NCBI GenBank assembly: GCA_016699735.1
Contig: CP065008.1
Coordinates: 1,054,001-1,118,000 of the forward strand
Length of the DNA stretch: 64,000 nucleotides
From: Alphaproteobacteria bacterium
GTDB lineage: Bacteria > Pseudomonadota > Alphaproteobacteria > Micavibrionales > Micavibrionaceae
Reading direction: 5' to 3'
This document shows, piece by piece, positions 26,451-35,510 of the stretch. Within the stretch, counting starts at the first letter, position 1, and every line of letters begins with the position of its first letter. The position numbers were made by a program, and so were the translations under genes. A model generated the notes under the pieces. It did no database searches and was not told where the DNA came from. It saw only the letters and a program-made list of their open reading frames with translations.

Positions 26451-27620
26451 ATGACCTACACTCCGCTCAAACCGAAAACGCACCTCATTTTCTGGACGGC
26501 CGCAACCGCCGCTTTCGTCCTGATTGTCTTTTTGCTTAAGACGGTCTTGCTGCCGTTCGTTCTCGGTCTGGCCATCGCCTACCTCCTGAATCCCTTCGTC
26601 ACCGAACTCGGCAAAGCCGGGTTGTCGCGCAGCCTCGCATCTCTTCTGATCCTGGGCGGCTTTGTTCTCTGTGTTTTGGCCCTGGGCGCGGTGCTGCTTC
26701 CGGCCCTTGTCCGTGAATCCGCCGATTTGATCCAGAATGCACCCGATTATGTCCGCCATCTCATCGAAACCCTCAAACCCGTCATGACCCGCATCGAGGG
26801 GCTTCTGGGCATGACCCACGAGGAAGCCGTGGATAATCTGATGAAAAACGGCAGCGGTCCGGCGGTCAAAACTCTCGATATCCTTGCCCGAAATCTGCTG
26901 GCGGGCGGGCAGGCGGTCATCGACGCCATTTCCGTGATCGTCATCATGCCCATCGTCGCCTATTTCCTGATGAAGGACTGGCCGGATGTGACCGCCTGGA
27001 TTCACGGCCTCATTCCCCGCCACGCCGAAGAGTCCGTCAACGGCATCCTTAAGAATATCGACGCAAAACTCTCCGGCTTCGTCCGTGGCCAGCTGACCGT
27101 CGCGCTCATTCTCGGCCTAGCCTACGCGCTCGCCCTGACACTCGCGGGCCTGAAATACGGTTTCATGATCGGCCTCGGTTCCGGCGCACTCTCCATCATC
27201 CCGATGGTCGGCTCGGCGGTGGGGCTGGTCCTCAGTATCGCCGTCGCGTGGTTCCAGTCCGGCAATCTCGCCTTCGTGCTTTTGATCGGCGGCATTTTCA
27301 TCGCCGGACAGATCATCGAAGGCAATCTCCTCACCCCCAAACTGATCGGCGACAGCGTCGGCCTGCACCCGCTCTGGATATTTTTCGCCCTTATGGCCGG
27401 CGCCAGCCTGCTCGGAGTCCTCGGAATGTTTCTCGCCGTTCCCGTGACCGCCTCGATCGGAGTCGTCACATCCTTTCTTCTTCAAAAATACAAGGACAGC
27501 CGTTACTATAACGACTTGATCCCCGAGTCGTCCGGCGGCCCTGCGAACGGCAGGAAAGCCGCCAGGGGCAGAAAAAAGAAACTTTCGCCCGAAAATGAAC
27601 CCGCTCCGCCCGCAGGATAG
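26451..27620 (+). CDS. AI-2E family transporter / PerM-like permease
   Basis: 389 residues with about eight membrane helices: two close together at the N-terminus (FWTAATAAFVLIVFLLKTVLL and following), a polar periplasmic or cytosolic middle, and the conserved cluster near 215-340 with GALSIIPMVGSAVG and GNLLTPKLIGDSVGLHP. These are hallmarks of the AI-2E exporter-like family, whose members also include Na/H antiporters, so the substrate is open. The C-terminal tail is basic (RKAARGRKKK). The 3' end overlaps hdaA by 26 bases. Confidence 0.88.
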   Translation: MTYTPLKPKTHLIFWTAATAAFVLIVFLLKTVLLPFVLGLAIAYLLNPFVTELGKAGLSRSLASLLILGGFVLCVLALGAVLLPALVRESADLIQNAPDYVRHLIETLKPVMTRIEGLLGMTHEEAVDNLMKNGSGPAVKTLDILARNLLAGGQAVIDAISVIVIMPIVAYFLMKDWPDVTAWIHGLIPRHAEESVNGILKNIDAKLSGFVRGQLTVALILGLAYALALTLAGLKYGFMIGLGSGALSIIPMVGSAVGLVLSIAVAWFQSGNLAFVLLIGGIFIAGQIIEGNLLTPKLIGDSVGLHPLWIFFALMAGASLLGVLGMFLAVPVTASIGVVTSFLLQKYKDSRYYNDLIPESSGGPANGRKAARGRKKKLSPENEPAPPAG

Positions 27621-28314
27621 CGAGAATAAAACCCCGACCCAGATTCCCTTCGATCTCGGCGTCCGCACCGCGATGGGCCGCGCCGATTTCCTGATCGGAC
27701 CAAGCAACGAATCCGCCGTGGGCTGGATTGACCGCTGGCCCGATTGGCCCGCACCCATGCTCACCCTTCACGGTCCCGCCGCCAGTGGCAAAACGCATCT
27801 CTGCGCGGTCTGGTCCGCCGTCTCGAAGGCCGTCTTCGTCAAACCCGAACGCCTGACGCAGGAAAGCGCAGACCTTCTCATGGAAAGCGGCCCGGCCCTC
27901 ATCCTCGACGGAATCGACCCGTGGATCGGCGACCGCGAGGCGGAAACCGCGCTTTTCCATCTCTATAATCTGATGCGCGAGGAACAACGCACGATGCTCG
28001 TCACCATGCGGATCGCGCCCTCCGCGCTGGACTTCGCCATCCCCGATCTGGCATCGCGCTTCCGCGCCGCGCCGATGGTGACGATCCAACCGCCGGATGA
28101 AACACTTCTGGCCGCCATTCTCATCAAGCAGTTCGCCGACCGCCAGATCCGGGTGGGTGAGGACGTGATCGCTTACGTTCTCCCGCGCATGGAGCGCTCT
28201 TTCGCCGCCGCCCGCGAAATCGTCGCGCGCGCCGACCGCCTCGCGCTGGTAGAAAAAAGCCGCATATCCATCGCGCTGATGCGAAAAATTCTCGCCGATC
28301 TTCAATCGGAATAA
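27595..28314 (+). CDS. hdaA: DnaA-homologous regulator HdaA
   Basis: 239-residue AAA+ protein that works with the sliding clamp to stimulate DnaA-ATP hydrolysis and limit re-initiation. The N-terminal clamp-binding motif is QIPFDLG (16-22). Walker A is GPAASGKTH (60-68) and the Walker B Asp is 105 in LILDGID. The DnaA-like lid ends in a helical domain with RSFAAAREIVARAD. No DNA-binding domain IV is present, as expected. Overlap with the permease gene is conserved in alphaproteobacteria. Confidence 0.9.
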   Translation: MNPLRPQDSENKTPTQIPFDLGVRTAMGRADFLIGPSNESAVGWIDRWPDWPAPMLTLHGPAASGKTHLCAVWSAVSKAVFVKPERLTQESADLLMESGPALILDGIDPWIGDREAETALFHLYNLMREEQRTMLVTMRIAPSALDFAIPDLASRFRAAPMVTIQPPDETLLAAILIKQFADRQIRVGEDVIAYVLPRMERSFAAAREIVARADRLALVEKSRISIALMRKILADLQSE

Positions 28315-28318
28315 AGCC

Positions 28319-28882
28319 TCACGTCCAGCGTGCGGGCGTCGAAGGCGCGTTATAATCCAGCGGATCCATGAAATCGGTCAGTTCAAGCCCGCCCGGTCGC
28401 ACATCCGCCCAGTCATCGCCCGTAAACGCAAAAACCGCGAGCGTCCCCGGCCTGAATCCTTCATTAAGCCTCTGGACGAGAGACTCGCCGCCGCGCCCGG
28501 TCAGAAGTTTTGCTAGCTGTCCGATTCCGGGATTATGGCCGGAAAGGATCACCTGTTCGAAGGAGGGGCTGACCTTCTGAATCGTGGCCAGAAGATCTCC
28601 GGGTGATCCCGTATATAAAATCATCGGCCGCGAAATATCCGTGAGGGTAATCCGCTCCTCGATCGGTTCCAGAGTCTGCCGCGTCCGCACAGCGGGTGAA
28701 CACAAGGCATAGTCCGGCAAATACCCCTTCAATCGCATAATGGCGGCCAGAGCCTTCGCGTCCTCGACGCCGCGGGGAGCCAACGCCCGCTTGATGTCCT
28801 CACCGCCGCTTTCCGCCGGCAGAGCCAGCGCATGGCGCAGAAGATAAAGCCTCTTGGGAAGATTTTCGGAATCGGAAGTCAT
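28319..28882 (-). CDS. SixA-like histidine phosphatase
   Basis: 187 residues of the branch-1 histidine phosphatase superfamily. The nucleophile motif is LYLLRHALA (Arg16, His17), with second-arginine region CSPAVRTRQTLE and the second catalytic His in ILSGHNPGIG. The size matches SixA, which dephosphorylates Hpt domains. Given the two Hpt-bearing kinases in this window that role is attractive but unproven. It overlaps the stop codon of rnd (ATGA). Confidence 0.82.
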   Translation of the reverse strand: MTSDSENLPKRLYLLRHALALPAESGGEDIKRALAPRGVEDAKALAAIMRLKGYLPDYALCSPAVRTRQTLEPIEERITLTDISRPMILYTGSPGDLLATIQKVSPSFEQVILSGHNPGIGQLAKLLTGRGGESLVQRLNEGFRPGTLAVFAFTGDDWADVRPGGLELTDFMDPLDYNAPSTPARWT

Positions 28883-30048
28883 GAGGACCGCCTCAATTCC
28901 TCCACGGGAAACTTGGTGATCTTATCGCCTGAAAGCCCGATGGCCAGCTTCCCGGCTTTCAGGGCCAGCGCATCCTCCCCGAAAATATCGCGCCGCCATC
29001 CGCTCAAAGCCGGAACTTCCGCCGCATCGTCCAGCACGATAGCCTCCAGGTCGTCCTGCGAGGCGATCAACTTGGAGGCGACCCCATGCTCGGAACTCTG
29101 GATTTTCAAAAGCATCTTGAGGATATCCAGCGTGGCGGCGGCCTGCGGCGGCAGAATTTTTCGTTTCTCGACGGTCGGCCAATCGTCCTTCGGACTCTCA
29201 AGCGCGGCCTTTATGCTCTCCAGCAGCGCCTCACCGATCCGCCCGTTGGCGTGATCTTTCGGCATATTGCGGATTTTCAGAAGCTGCTCTTTCGTGCGCG
29301 GCGCCTGCGAGGCGAGATCGGCCAGCGTCTCGTCGCGCATCATCCAGTTTTTGGGAATATCGCGCTCCTGCGCCGCCTTCTCCCGCCACGCCGCCACTTC
29401 GCGTAAAACGGCCAGCGTCTTCCGGCTGGGCGACCGCAGCTTGATCCGCGTCCACGCCTCGTAGGGATCGTTGCTGTAGGTCGAGGGATCGCTGAGGATG
29501 TCCTCCTCCTGTAACAGCCACGAAACACGCCCGCGCCGCTCCAGTTCTTTTGAAAGATGAACATAAATATCGCAAAGATGCGTGACATCGCCCAGCGCGT
29601 AGGAAAGCTGGCGGTCAGTCAGAGGTCGGTGCGACCAGTCCATGAACTGCGCGCTTTTATCGATGCTTTTCTTGGCGATATCCTGCACCAGGCTGTTATA
29701 CCCGACAGAATCGCCGTACCCGCAGACCATCGCTGCGATTTGCGTATCGAAGAACGGCGCGACGACTCCGCCGGTCAGATTGTAAAAGATTTCCAGATCC
29801 TGCCGCGCCGCGTGAAAGACCTTGAGAACCTTCTTGTTGCCGATCAGGTCGAACAGCGGTGAAAGGTCGATATCCTTGGAAAGCGGGTCGATCACGGCGG
29901 CGTTTTTGTCCGGCCCGCTGAGTTGCACGAGGCAAAGCTTGGGGTAATAGGTCTTCTCCCGCAGAAACTCGGTATCGATCGTAATAAAAGGCGAATCGGA
30001 GAGCTTATGGCAAAGTTCGGCAACGCCTGCGGATGTGGTAACAATCAT
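28879..30048 (-). CDS. rnd: Ribonuclease D
   Basis: 3'-5' exoribonuclease for tRNA 3' maturation. The DEDD motifs begin with ITIDTEF (Asp25, Glu27), then KVFHAARQDLEIF, and YALGDVTHLCDIY. An HRDC domain follows near 210-290. 389 residues is normal. It is first in an operon with the SixA-like phosphatase and its stop overlaps that start. Confidence 0.95.
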   Translation of the reverse strand: MIVTTSAGVAELCHKLSDSPFITIDTEFLREKTYYPKLCLVQLSGPDKNAAVIDPLSKDIDLSPLFDLIGNKKVLKVFHAARQDLEIFYNLTGGVVAPFFDTQIAAMVCGYGDSVGYNSLVQDIAKKSIDKSAQFMDWSHRPLTDRQLSYALGDVTHLCDIYVHLSKELERRGRVSWLLQEEDILSDPSTYSNDPYEAWTRIKLRSPSRKTLAVLREVAAWREKAAQERDIPKNWMMRDETLADLASQAPRTKEQLLKIRNMPKDHANGRIGEALLESIKAALESPKDDWPTVEKRKILPPQAAATLDILKMLLKIQSSEHGVASKLIASQDDLEAIVLDDAAEVPALSGWRRDIFGEDALALKAGKLAIGLSGDKITKFPVEELRRSS

Positions 30049-30153
30049 TCGTTTTATCTGATGCCTAAGTCATAACCCGCGGCCATGATTGCAGAACGGG
30101 GCGTCAGCGTCCAGCCGCAAATTCATAAAAATAGGGCAAAAAAAAGCAGCAGA

Positions 30154-30543
30154 TCACGCCACGCTGCGTCCGAAGCCCTTCTTATAGATGACTTCTTCGT
30201 AATTCTTGAGCTTGACGAGAATCTTATCAAGCACACGAGCATGGCGTTCGGCGGGTTCACGCTGGTTCGGCGCATAGAAATCCAGCCCGTTATGGATCAG
30301 CCGCACAAGCTGCTCGATATTTCCGATCACGGTTTGCAGGGTGCTGACCGCAGAGGAATCAAGTCCTTGCACCTGCCCGAGCAGGCCAGCATTGACATCC
30401 AGCGCCTTGACGATCGGCTTCTGGAAATCGGGAAACGGCGAAAAAAACGCCGACATCTCATCGCGCATCTTCAGTAATCGGTAAGATAAATCCTGAAATT
30501 CGCGCTTGGTTTGTAAATTTTCGCTGCTCAAAACGCCGCGCAT
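30154..30543 (-). CDS. Hypothetical helical protein
   Basis: 129 residues, not recognised. It is almost all helix, no membrane segment, and it has a Pro/Phe-rich turn at SAFFSPFPDFQKPI. AAGGA lies 9 bases before the ATG. It is divergent from aspS with about 180 bases between. Confidence 0.6.
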   Translation of the reverse strand: MRGVLSSENLQTKREFQDLSYRLLKMRDEMSAFFSPFPDFQKPIVKALDVNAGLLGQVQGLDSSAVSTLQTVIGNIEQLVRLIHNGLDFYAPNQREPAERHARVLDKILVKLKNYEEVIYKKGFGRSVA

Positions 30544-30661
30544 CTCTTTAATTCCTTAAAATATTAACCCTGAATACTTGTAATAGCCCCAAAATATAGT
30601 TTTTTTTCCGCAAATGTCAAATTCCGCGCAAAAGCGGGGGGAAAACCACCCAAAAACCCTT

Positions 30662-30690
30662 TTGAGAAAGCGGCGCTTATGCATTATAAC
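30662..30690 (+). promoter_or_regulatory. Promoter of aspS
   Basis: TTGAGA (30662-30667) and TATAAC (30685-30690) are separated by 17 bases. Transcription would start near 30697, about 30 bases before the ATG. AAGGA lies 9 bases before that codon. Confidence 0.6.
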
Positions 30691-30726
30691 CAAGTCTAAC
30701 TGTCGAAAATAAAAGGATAAAAGACG

Positions 30727-32538
30727 ATGCACGCCTACAGGACGCATATGTGCGGTGAACTTCGGAAAACGCAGGTGGGACAGGAGGTTAAGCTCTCCGG
30801 CTGGATATCCCGCGTCCGTAATCACGGCGGCGTGCTGTTCATCGACCTGCGCGACCGCAGCGGCGTCACCCAGTGCGTCGTGGAGGAAAACTCGCCTCTG
30901 CTGAAGGAAATCGAGCAATGGCGCGTCGAATCGGTCATCACCGTGACGGGCAAGGTCTCCGCCCGCACCGCCGAGACGATCAACCCCAAAATGCCCACGG
31001 GCGAAATCGAGATCGTAATCGCGCAGGTCATCCTGCAATCCGCCGCCGACGTCATTCCCTTTCAGGTCGCCGAGGACGATGGCGCGGGGGAGGATATCCG
31101 CCTGCGCTACCGCTATCTCGACCTCCGCCGCGAAAAAATGCAGAAAAACATCGCCTTGCGGAACGGCGTGATCCGCTCCATCCGCGAACGGATGCACGGG
31201 CAGGGCTTTCAGGAATTCCAGACCCCCATCCTGACCGCCAGCTCCCCCGAAGGTGCCCGCGATTACCTGGTGCCCTCACGCCTGCACCCCGGAAAGTTTT
31301 ACGCCCTGCCGCAGGCACCGCAGCAATTCAAGCAGCTCCTGATGGTCGGCGGCTTCGATAGATATTTCCAGATCGCGCCCTGTTTCCGCGACGAGGATGG
31401 CCGCGCCGACCGCCTCGCCGAGTTCTACCAACTCGACGTGGAGATGAGCTTCGTCACGCAGGAGGACGTCTTCGCCACCATGACACCCGTGATAAAAGGT
31501 GTGTTCGAGGAATTCGCGGATTTCACCGGAACAAAACACAAAATCGAATGGCTGCCCAACCTCGATTATAAAACCGCGATGCGGAAATACGGCTCCGACA
31601 AGCCGGACCTAAGAAACCCGCTGGAGATCGTCGATGTGACCGAAGTGTTCGCCCGCCCCGACGTGGAATTCAAGGCCTTCAAGGGCACGATCGAAAAGGG
31701 CGGCGTCGTCCGCGCTATCCGTGCGCCAAAGGTTTCAGCGCAACCGCGCAGCTTCTTCGACAAGCTCAACAGCTGGGCGCAGGGCGAAGGCGCCCCCGGA
31801 CTAGGCTATATCCTCTTCGATGGACCGGAAGGCAAAGGCCCGATTGCAAAATTCGTCCCGCCCGCCGCGCAGGAACACCTGAAAAAAGTCGCAAATCTCG
31901 AAGACGGCGACGCCATCTTCTTCGTCTGCAACAAGGAGTCCGAAGCCGCCAAATTCGCCGGCAAGGCGCGTGATAAAATCTGCGATGATATGGGCATCCG
32001 CGAAAAGGGTGTTTACAAATTCTGCTGGATCGTTGATTTCCCGATGTACGAGTTTGATGAGAAGGCGCAGAAAGTAGACTTCTCCCACAACCCGTTCTCC
32101 ATGCCGCAGGGCGGCCTTGACGCGCTCAATAACAAAGACCCCGTCACGATTGACGCGTATCAGTACGATTGCGTGTGCAACGGCTTCGAAATCGCCTCCG
32201 GCGCGATCCGCAACCACAAACCGGAGATCATGGAAAAGGCCTTCGCCCTCGCGGGTTACGAGAAAGCGGTGCTGGAAGCCAAATTCGGCGGAATGCTGAA
32301 CGCCTTCCGCTTCGGCGCCCCCCCGCACGGCGGCTGCGCCTTCGGGATCGACCGCCTTGTGATGCTGCTCGCCGACGAGCCGAACCTGCGCGAAGTTTAC
32401 GCCTTCGTCATGAACGGCCAGTACGAGGACCAGATGATGCAGGCGCCCTCAACGGCAAGCGAGCAGCAGCTCCGCGACCTGCATTTGAAACTGAACCTGC
32501 CGAAGGACAAGCTGAAGATCACCGACGCGGCGGAGTAG
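30727..32538 (+). CDS. aspS: Aspartyl-tRNA synthetase
   Basis: 603-residue bacterial class IIb enzyme. The OB-fold anticodon domain ([20 protein letters not shown]) is followed by the flipping loop, motif 2 [14 protein letters not shown], the GAD insertion domain of bacterial-type AspRS, and motif 3 [13 protein letters not shown]. Whether it also charges tRNA-Asn depends on whether the genome lacks asnS, which cannot be seen here. It has its own promoter and is followed by a long repeat cluster. Confidence 0.97.
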   Translation: MHAYRTHMCGELRKTQVGQEVKLSGWISRVRNHGGVLFIDLRDRSGVTQCVVEENSPLLKEIEQWRVESVITVTGKVSARTAETINPKMPTGEIEIVIAQVILQSAADVIPFQVAEDDGAGEDIRLRYRYLDLRREKMQKNIALRNGVIRSIRERMHGQGFQEFQTPILTASSPEGARDYLVPSRLHPGKFYALPQAPQQFKQLLMVGGFDRYFQIAPCFRDEDGRADRLAEFYQLDVEMSFVTQEDVFATMTPVIKGVFEEFADFTGTKHKIEWLPNLDYKTAMRKYGSDKPDLRNPLEIVDVTEVFARPDVEFKAFKGTIEKGGVVRAIRAPKVSAQPRSFFDKLNSWAQGEGAPGLGYILFDGPEGKGPIAKFVPPAAQEHLKKVANLEDGDAIFFVCNKESEAAKFAGKARDKICDDMGIREKGVYKFCWIVDFPMYEFDEKAQKVDFSHNPFSMPQGGLDALNNKDPVTIDAYQYDCVCNGFEIASGAIRNHKPEIMEKAFALAGYEKAVLEAKFGGMLNAFRFGAPPHGGCAFGIDRLVMLLADEPNLREVYAFVMNGQYEDQMMQAPSTASEQQLRDLHLKLNLPKDKLKITDAAE

Positions 32539-32768
32539 GCGTATCTATCCCACGGGACTAAGTCTGCGGCCTTTGTCCCTGTCGAACGAAAAACAGCGGA
32601 TCGGGCGCGGATAATCGTGCAGAGTTCCTGTTTTCAAGCCAAACGGACTAAGTCCGGTTAGTCCGGTTCAGGCACTTATATATTTTACATAATCACAAAT
32701 ATGAGGTGCAGGAAGGTAGGTTACGATGCAATTTTAGGAATATTTGCACATTTTGTCAAATTTCATTA

Positions 32769-32942
32769 CCCCTCTCCCTTTCGGGCTTCGCCCTCTTTCC
32801 CTCTCCCCCTGTTCCGGGGGAGAGGGAGTAAGGGAGAGGGGGTGAGCGTATAGAAAGACTCTGCCCGCAATCGTCACCCCGGCGCAGGCCAGGGTCCACC
32901 TCTGATATGTTTACAGTGGATTCCGGCCTTCGCCGGAATCAC
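32769..32942. repeat. Repeat cluster: R4 and two R3 copies
   Basis: R4 at 32769-32844 contains CCCTCTCCC, an inner GGGCTTCGCCC hairpin and GGGGGAGAGGG then GGGAGAGGGGGT. R3 type b lies at 32872-32900 (CCCCGGCGCAGGCC with a mismatch in the right arm) and R3 type a at 32917-32942 (ATTCCGGCCTTCGCCGGAAT). Between aspS and this cluster (32539-32768) I see no gene or repeat. Confidence 0.75.
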
Positions 32943-32966
32943 AGCGAGGGCGTAATAACAGGCCCA

Positions 32967-33137
32967 GCAAGCTTCGCGTCTTTGAGTCTTTGCGATTCAA
33001 AGGCTACACGCTGTGCCCATGGCTTTTCATCGCCAAGCCGCGAAGACGCAAAGCGTTATGAGCAAACGGTCTCTGTTTTTCTCTGTCTGGCTCTGTGGTA
33101 AAAAGGTATCCGGTTGCCCGCCTACGCGGGCATGACA
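32967..33137. repeat. Repeat cluster: R1 inverted pair, R2, R3
   Basis: A forward R1 copy (32967-33004) ends in GCGATTCAAAGGC, and an opposite copy (33034-33056) reads GCCGCGAAGACGCAAAGCG, so the pair can fold on itself. It runs into an R2 stretch (CTCTGTTTTTCTCTGTCTGG, 33070-33089) and a diverged R3 copy at 33107-33137. This composite order matches that at 12134-12240. Confidence 0.7.
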
Positions 33138-33273
33138 GCGAAGTTTTTATCTTCTTAATGTTGCCGATATTCTTTGTGCGGGCGGCGTTGAAGAGATACC
33201 TGAGCCAAATGGCTCGGATCAAATACGAAAAATTCTGGAAATACTTAAAGATAAAAAAAGAGTTGTAGCATGA
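33136..33273 (+). pseudogene. 5'-truncated remnant of a gene
   Basis: An open frame of 45 codons with no start codon runs out of the R3 repeat and ends in TGA overlapping the ATG of the next gene. It reads as plausible protein (VADILCAGGVEEIPEPNG, then IRKILEILKDKKRVVA). The ATGA overlap is the usual sign of an operon, so an upstream partner gene seems to have been cut off at the repeat junction near 33138. It could instead be chance reading. Confidence 0.4.
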
Positions 33274-33548
33274 TGATTGAATGCGAAAAGCACAAACCTT
33301 ATCAGTCAGGAGTACAACTATCTCCAGATTTAAAGAAGGCAATACGAAGCGGGGGCATAATCCCAAAGTTTCGTATCCTTCAGTATTCTTACCTTGGCGA
33401 TATTTGTGATGAATTTTTTCTATCAGACGAGTTCTGTAGAAAGCATAACATCACCGAGGAGGGGGAGATTGAACTGCCTCGCCAATATCCTGAATGGATA
33501 CATGAACTGGCGGCGATTTGTGAAAAATGCTTTCAGGAAGTCATATAA
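33270..33548 (+). CDS. Hypothetical cysteine-rich small protein, possible zinc binder
   Basis: 92 residues, not recognised. CxxH at Cys5/His8 and CxxC at Cys84/Cys87, with further cysteines at 46 and 56, suggest a metal site. The gene is clearly AT-richer than the core genes. It stands between two repeat clusters, and its ATG overlaps the stop of a truncated upstream frame, so it may be the surviving second gene of a transferred pair. Confidence 0.55.
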   Translation: MMIECEKHKPYQSGVQLSPDLKKAIRSGGIIPKFRILQYSYLGDICDEFFLSDEFCRKHNITEEGEIELPRQYPEWIHELAAICEKCFQEVI

Positions 33549-33550
33549 AA

Positions 33551-33688
33551 AATGGATTCCGGCCTTCGCCGGAATGACAACGAAAGTATGAAGGGAGGGC
33601 GCGGCAAGCTTCGCGCCTTTGCGTCTTCGCGATTCAAAGGCTACACGCCGCACCTCCTCTTGGCATCCCCGCGAAGGCGGGGATCCAG
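33551..33688. repeat. Repeat cluster: R3, R1, R3
   Basis: R3 type a at 33551-33579 begins two bases after the preceding stop codon. R1 lies at 33605-33641 in the CTTCGCGATTCAAA direction, followed by an R3 variant (ATCCCCGCGAAGGCGGGGAT) at 33662-33688. There is no gene. Confidence 0.75.
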
Positions 33689-33692
33689 AAGT

Positions 33693-33776
33693 AATAAACT
33701 ACAGAGACAAACAGAGGTAAACAGAGACCAGTGGCGCGAAAATCTCTGTTTTTCTCTGCGTTCTCTGTAGTTTATT
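33693..33776. repeat. 84-bp R2 element with perfect 15-bp terminal inverted repeats
   Basis: AATAAACTACAGAGA at 33693-33707 is repeated as its exact reverse complement at 33762-33776. The inside keeps further pairing (AAACAGAG with CTCTGTTT) around a GGCGCG centre. It looks like a hairpin-type miniature element. The copy at 12006-12075 is a diverged relative. Confidence 0.75.
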
Positions 33777-33780
33777 GAAT

Positions 33781-33905
33781 AGGTTCCTGCTTACGCAGGA
33801 ATGACAAAACAATTTCGCCGTGCGCGTTGTGATCGTTGTGTTTAAAAACTCTGCGGCCTCTGCGCCTCTGCGGTGAAAATGGATTCCGGCCTTCGCCGGA
33901 ATGAC
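33781..33905. repeat. Repeat cluster: R3, R2b, R3
   Basis: An R3 variant at 33781-33806 (TTCCTGCTTACGCAGGAA). R2b at 33822-33878 runs from GCGCGTTGTGATCGTTGTG to TCTGCGCCTCTGCGGT and abuts an R3 type a copy at 33879-33905. The R2b-R3 adjacency recurs at 49144-49227, so these two travel or arise together. Confidence 0.75.
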
Positions 33906-33913
33906 CGTGTTGG

Positions 33914-33919
33914 TATATG
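33914..33919 (+). promoter_or_regulatory. Possible -10 element next to a repeat
   Basis: TATGAT lies 9 bases past the last R3 copy and 8 bases before the likely ATG of the following hydrolase. If real, the transcript would be nearly leaderless, which fits the lack of a ribosome binding site. No good -35 is seen inside the repeat. Confidence 0.3.
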
Positions 33920-33927
33920 ATACCCGC

Positions 33928-34794
33928 ATGACTCACGAAACCCGCCAGAAATCCCTCCCCATCCTCGGCCTTGACATCGCCTATACCGACACCGGGCCGG
34001 AAAATGGCCGCGTGCTGTTCTGCGTCCACGGGCTGCTCTCCAACGGGCGGGATTACGATTTTCTAGCAACACACATGGCAGCAAAAGGCTTCCGCGTCAT
34101 CGCCATGGATGTGCCGGGCCGGGGCAAAAGCAGCCGCTTCTCCGAACCCGGATTTTATACCCTCAGCTCGTATCTTCCCTTCTGCCTCGAACTCGCCAAA
34201 GTGATCACACGGGGCCGTCCGTTCGACTGGCTCGGCGTCTCCCTCGGCGGCATGATCGGCATGAGCCTGCACACCCACGCCGACCTGAAGATGGAGCGCC
34301 TGATCCTCGTCGATATCGGCCCGGAAATTCCCGGCCCCGCGCTCGATCTCGTCTCCGGCCTCGCCAAAGCGCCCACACACTACGAAACGAAAGACGAGGC
34401 CGTCGCCTTCCTGAAAAAACGCTGCGCCGCGTGGGGCATCACCGACCCTGCCGTGTGGGACCATTTGATCGAACACAATATCGTCACGCAGGCGGACGGC
34501 ACGGTCAAAATGCATTACGACTCCGCCATCGGCGCCGCGCTGAAGGATCAGGGCAACGAAACCCTCGCCTTCTGGGAAGGCTGGGCGCTGATCAAACAGC
34601 CCCTGCTGCTCATCCGCGGTGGCCAGTCGGTCATCCTGCCCAGGGACATCGCCGACCGGATGCAGCGCGAATACACGGGTCCATCCATGGAAACAATCAC
34701 CTTCCCCTTCTGCGGCCACGTCCCCAACCTCATGCAGCCCGAACAGATCGAGCCGCTATCGGATTGGCTGCGCGCCTCGCAAAGGGTTGTCTGA
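33928..34794 (+). CDS. Alpha/beta hydrolase
   Basis: 288 residues from ATG 33928. The frame also opens at 33901, but that ATG is part of the R3 repeat tail (GGAATGAC), so the later one is preferred. The fold shows VHGLLSNGRDYDF for the oxyanion hole, DVPGRGKS, the nucleophile elbow GVSLGGM with Ser105, and a C-terminal FCGHVPNLMQPE with the catalytic His. It resembles esterase or C-C hydrolase types and lacks a signal peptide. The substrate is unknown. There is no clear ribosome binding site. Confidence 0.82.
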   Translation: MTHETRQKSLPILGLDIAYTDTGPENGRVLFCVHGLLSNGRDYDFLATHMAAKGFRVIAMDVPGRGKSSRFSEPGFYTLSSYLPFCLELAKVITRGRPFDWLGVSLGGMIGMSLHTHADLKMERLILVDIGPEIPGPALDLVSGLAKAPTHYETKDEAVAFLKKRCAAWGITDPAVWDHLIEHNIVTQADGTVKMHYDSAIGAALKDQGNETLAFWEGWALIKQPLLLIRGGQSVILPRDIADRMQREYTGPSMETITFPFCGHVPNLMQPEQIEPLSDWLRASQRVV

Positions 34795-34844
34795 CCCGCC
34801 CCGTATCAGGTAAAGTTTTAGAAGGAAAACAGGGCGGGGGAAGA

Positions 34845-35504
34845 ATGGCGGGTCCAAGAATTTATAACGGGTTTGCCGGAACGGTCGGCTATACGGTCAC
34901 GGCCATCACGGGCCGCGTCCTGCATATGGACGCACAGACCTCCTTGAACGTCAGCACGACAACCTCCACGGGCGGAGGCACAGGCTACGTCTCCCCGCTG
35001 TCCGGGCATATCTCTCTGCCCTCCGTCAGCACGACGACCAGCGCCAATAGCGTCACCACCCGCACCGTATTCCTGATGCGCGACGACGGGCAGGAAGACT
35101 CCCTGAGCCTCCGGTCTGTTCACTTCGAGGCGCGTCCGGATAACATCGTCACCTTCTTCACCATTCAAAAACAGGGCGACAAGTATGTCTATTACTTCCG
35201 CATCGTGAATCACAGCACCGGCAAGGTCTTCGACCGGGAGCAGGATTTGATGACGGAGGTCTTCGATGCGATCGGCTGGGCGATCATCGGCGCTCTGGTT
35301 TATCTGGTTGTAGGCATCATCTATTTGATGAACGAATACGCCTGGCCGTTTTTGGGCGCTTTATGTCTCAACGGATTCCTGTCGTTCTTCGTCTTCTTTA
35401 TCCTGGGCATCCCTTGCGACTCGGTGATGAAGGAGCGGATGCGGATTTTCAAATCCTCTCCCGCCTGGCGCGACGCGGAGAATGCGGCCGGACAGAGGGC
35501 ATAG
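34845..35504 (+). CDS. Hypothetical membrane protein
   Basis: 219 residues from ATG 34845, which has GGGGGAAG just upstream. The open frame runs back into the hydrolase gene but has no support there. The first 60 residues are Ser/Thr/Gly-rich. A beta-like domain follows (TVFLMRDDGQEDSLSLRS). Two membrane helices lie near 138-160 and 165-190 (AIIGALVYLVVGIIYLM; LSFFVFFILGIPC). Not recognised. Its 3' end converges with the next membrane protein gene six bases away. Confidence 0.65.
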   Translation: MAGPRIYNGFAGTVGYTVTAITGRVLHMDAQTSLNVSTTTSTGGGTGYVSPLSGHISLPSVSTTTSANSVTTRTVFLMRDDGQEDSLSLRSVHFEARPDNIVTFFTIQKQGDKYVYYFRIVNHSTGKVFDREQDLMTEVFDAIGWAIIGALVYLVVGIIYLMNEYAWPFLGALCLNGFLSFFVFFILGIPCDSVMKERMRIFKSSPAWRDAENAAGQRA

Positions 35505-35510
35505 AAAATT

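Noticed and set aside
32769..33905. Possible CRISPR array
   Set aside because: The repeats are of several families, in both orientations, with uneven spacing and no unique spacers of constant length. No cas gene is present.
33901..33927. Earlier ATG for the hydrolase at 33901
   Set aside because: That codon is part of the R3 repeat tail found at many non-coding places.
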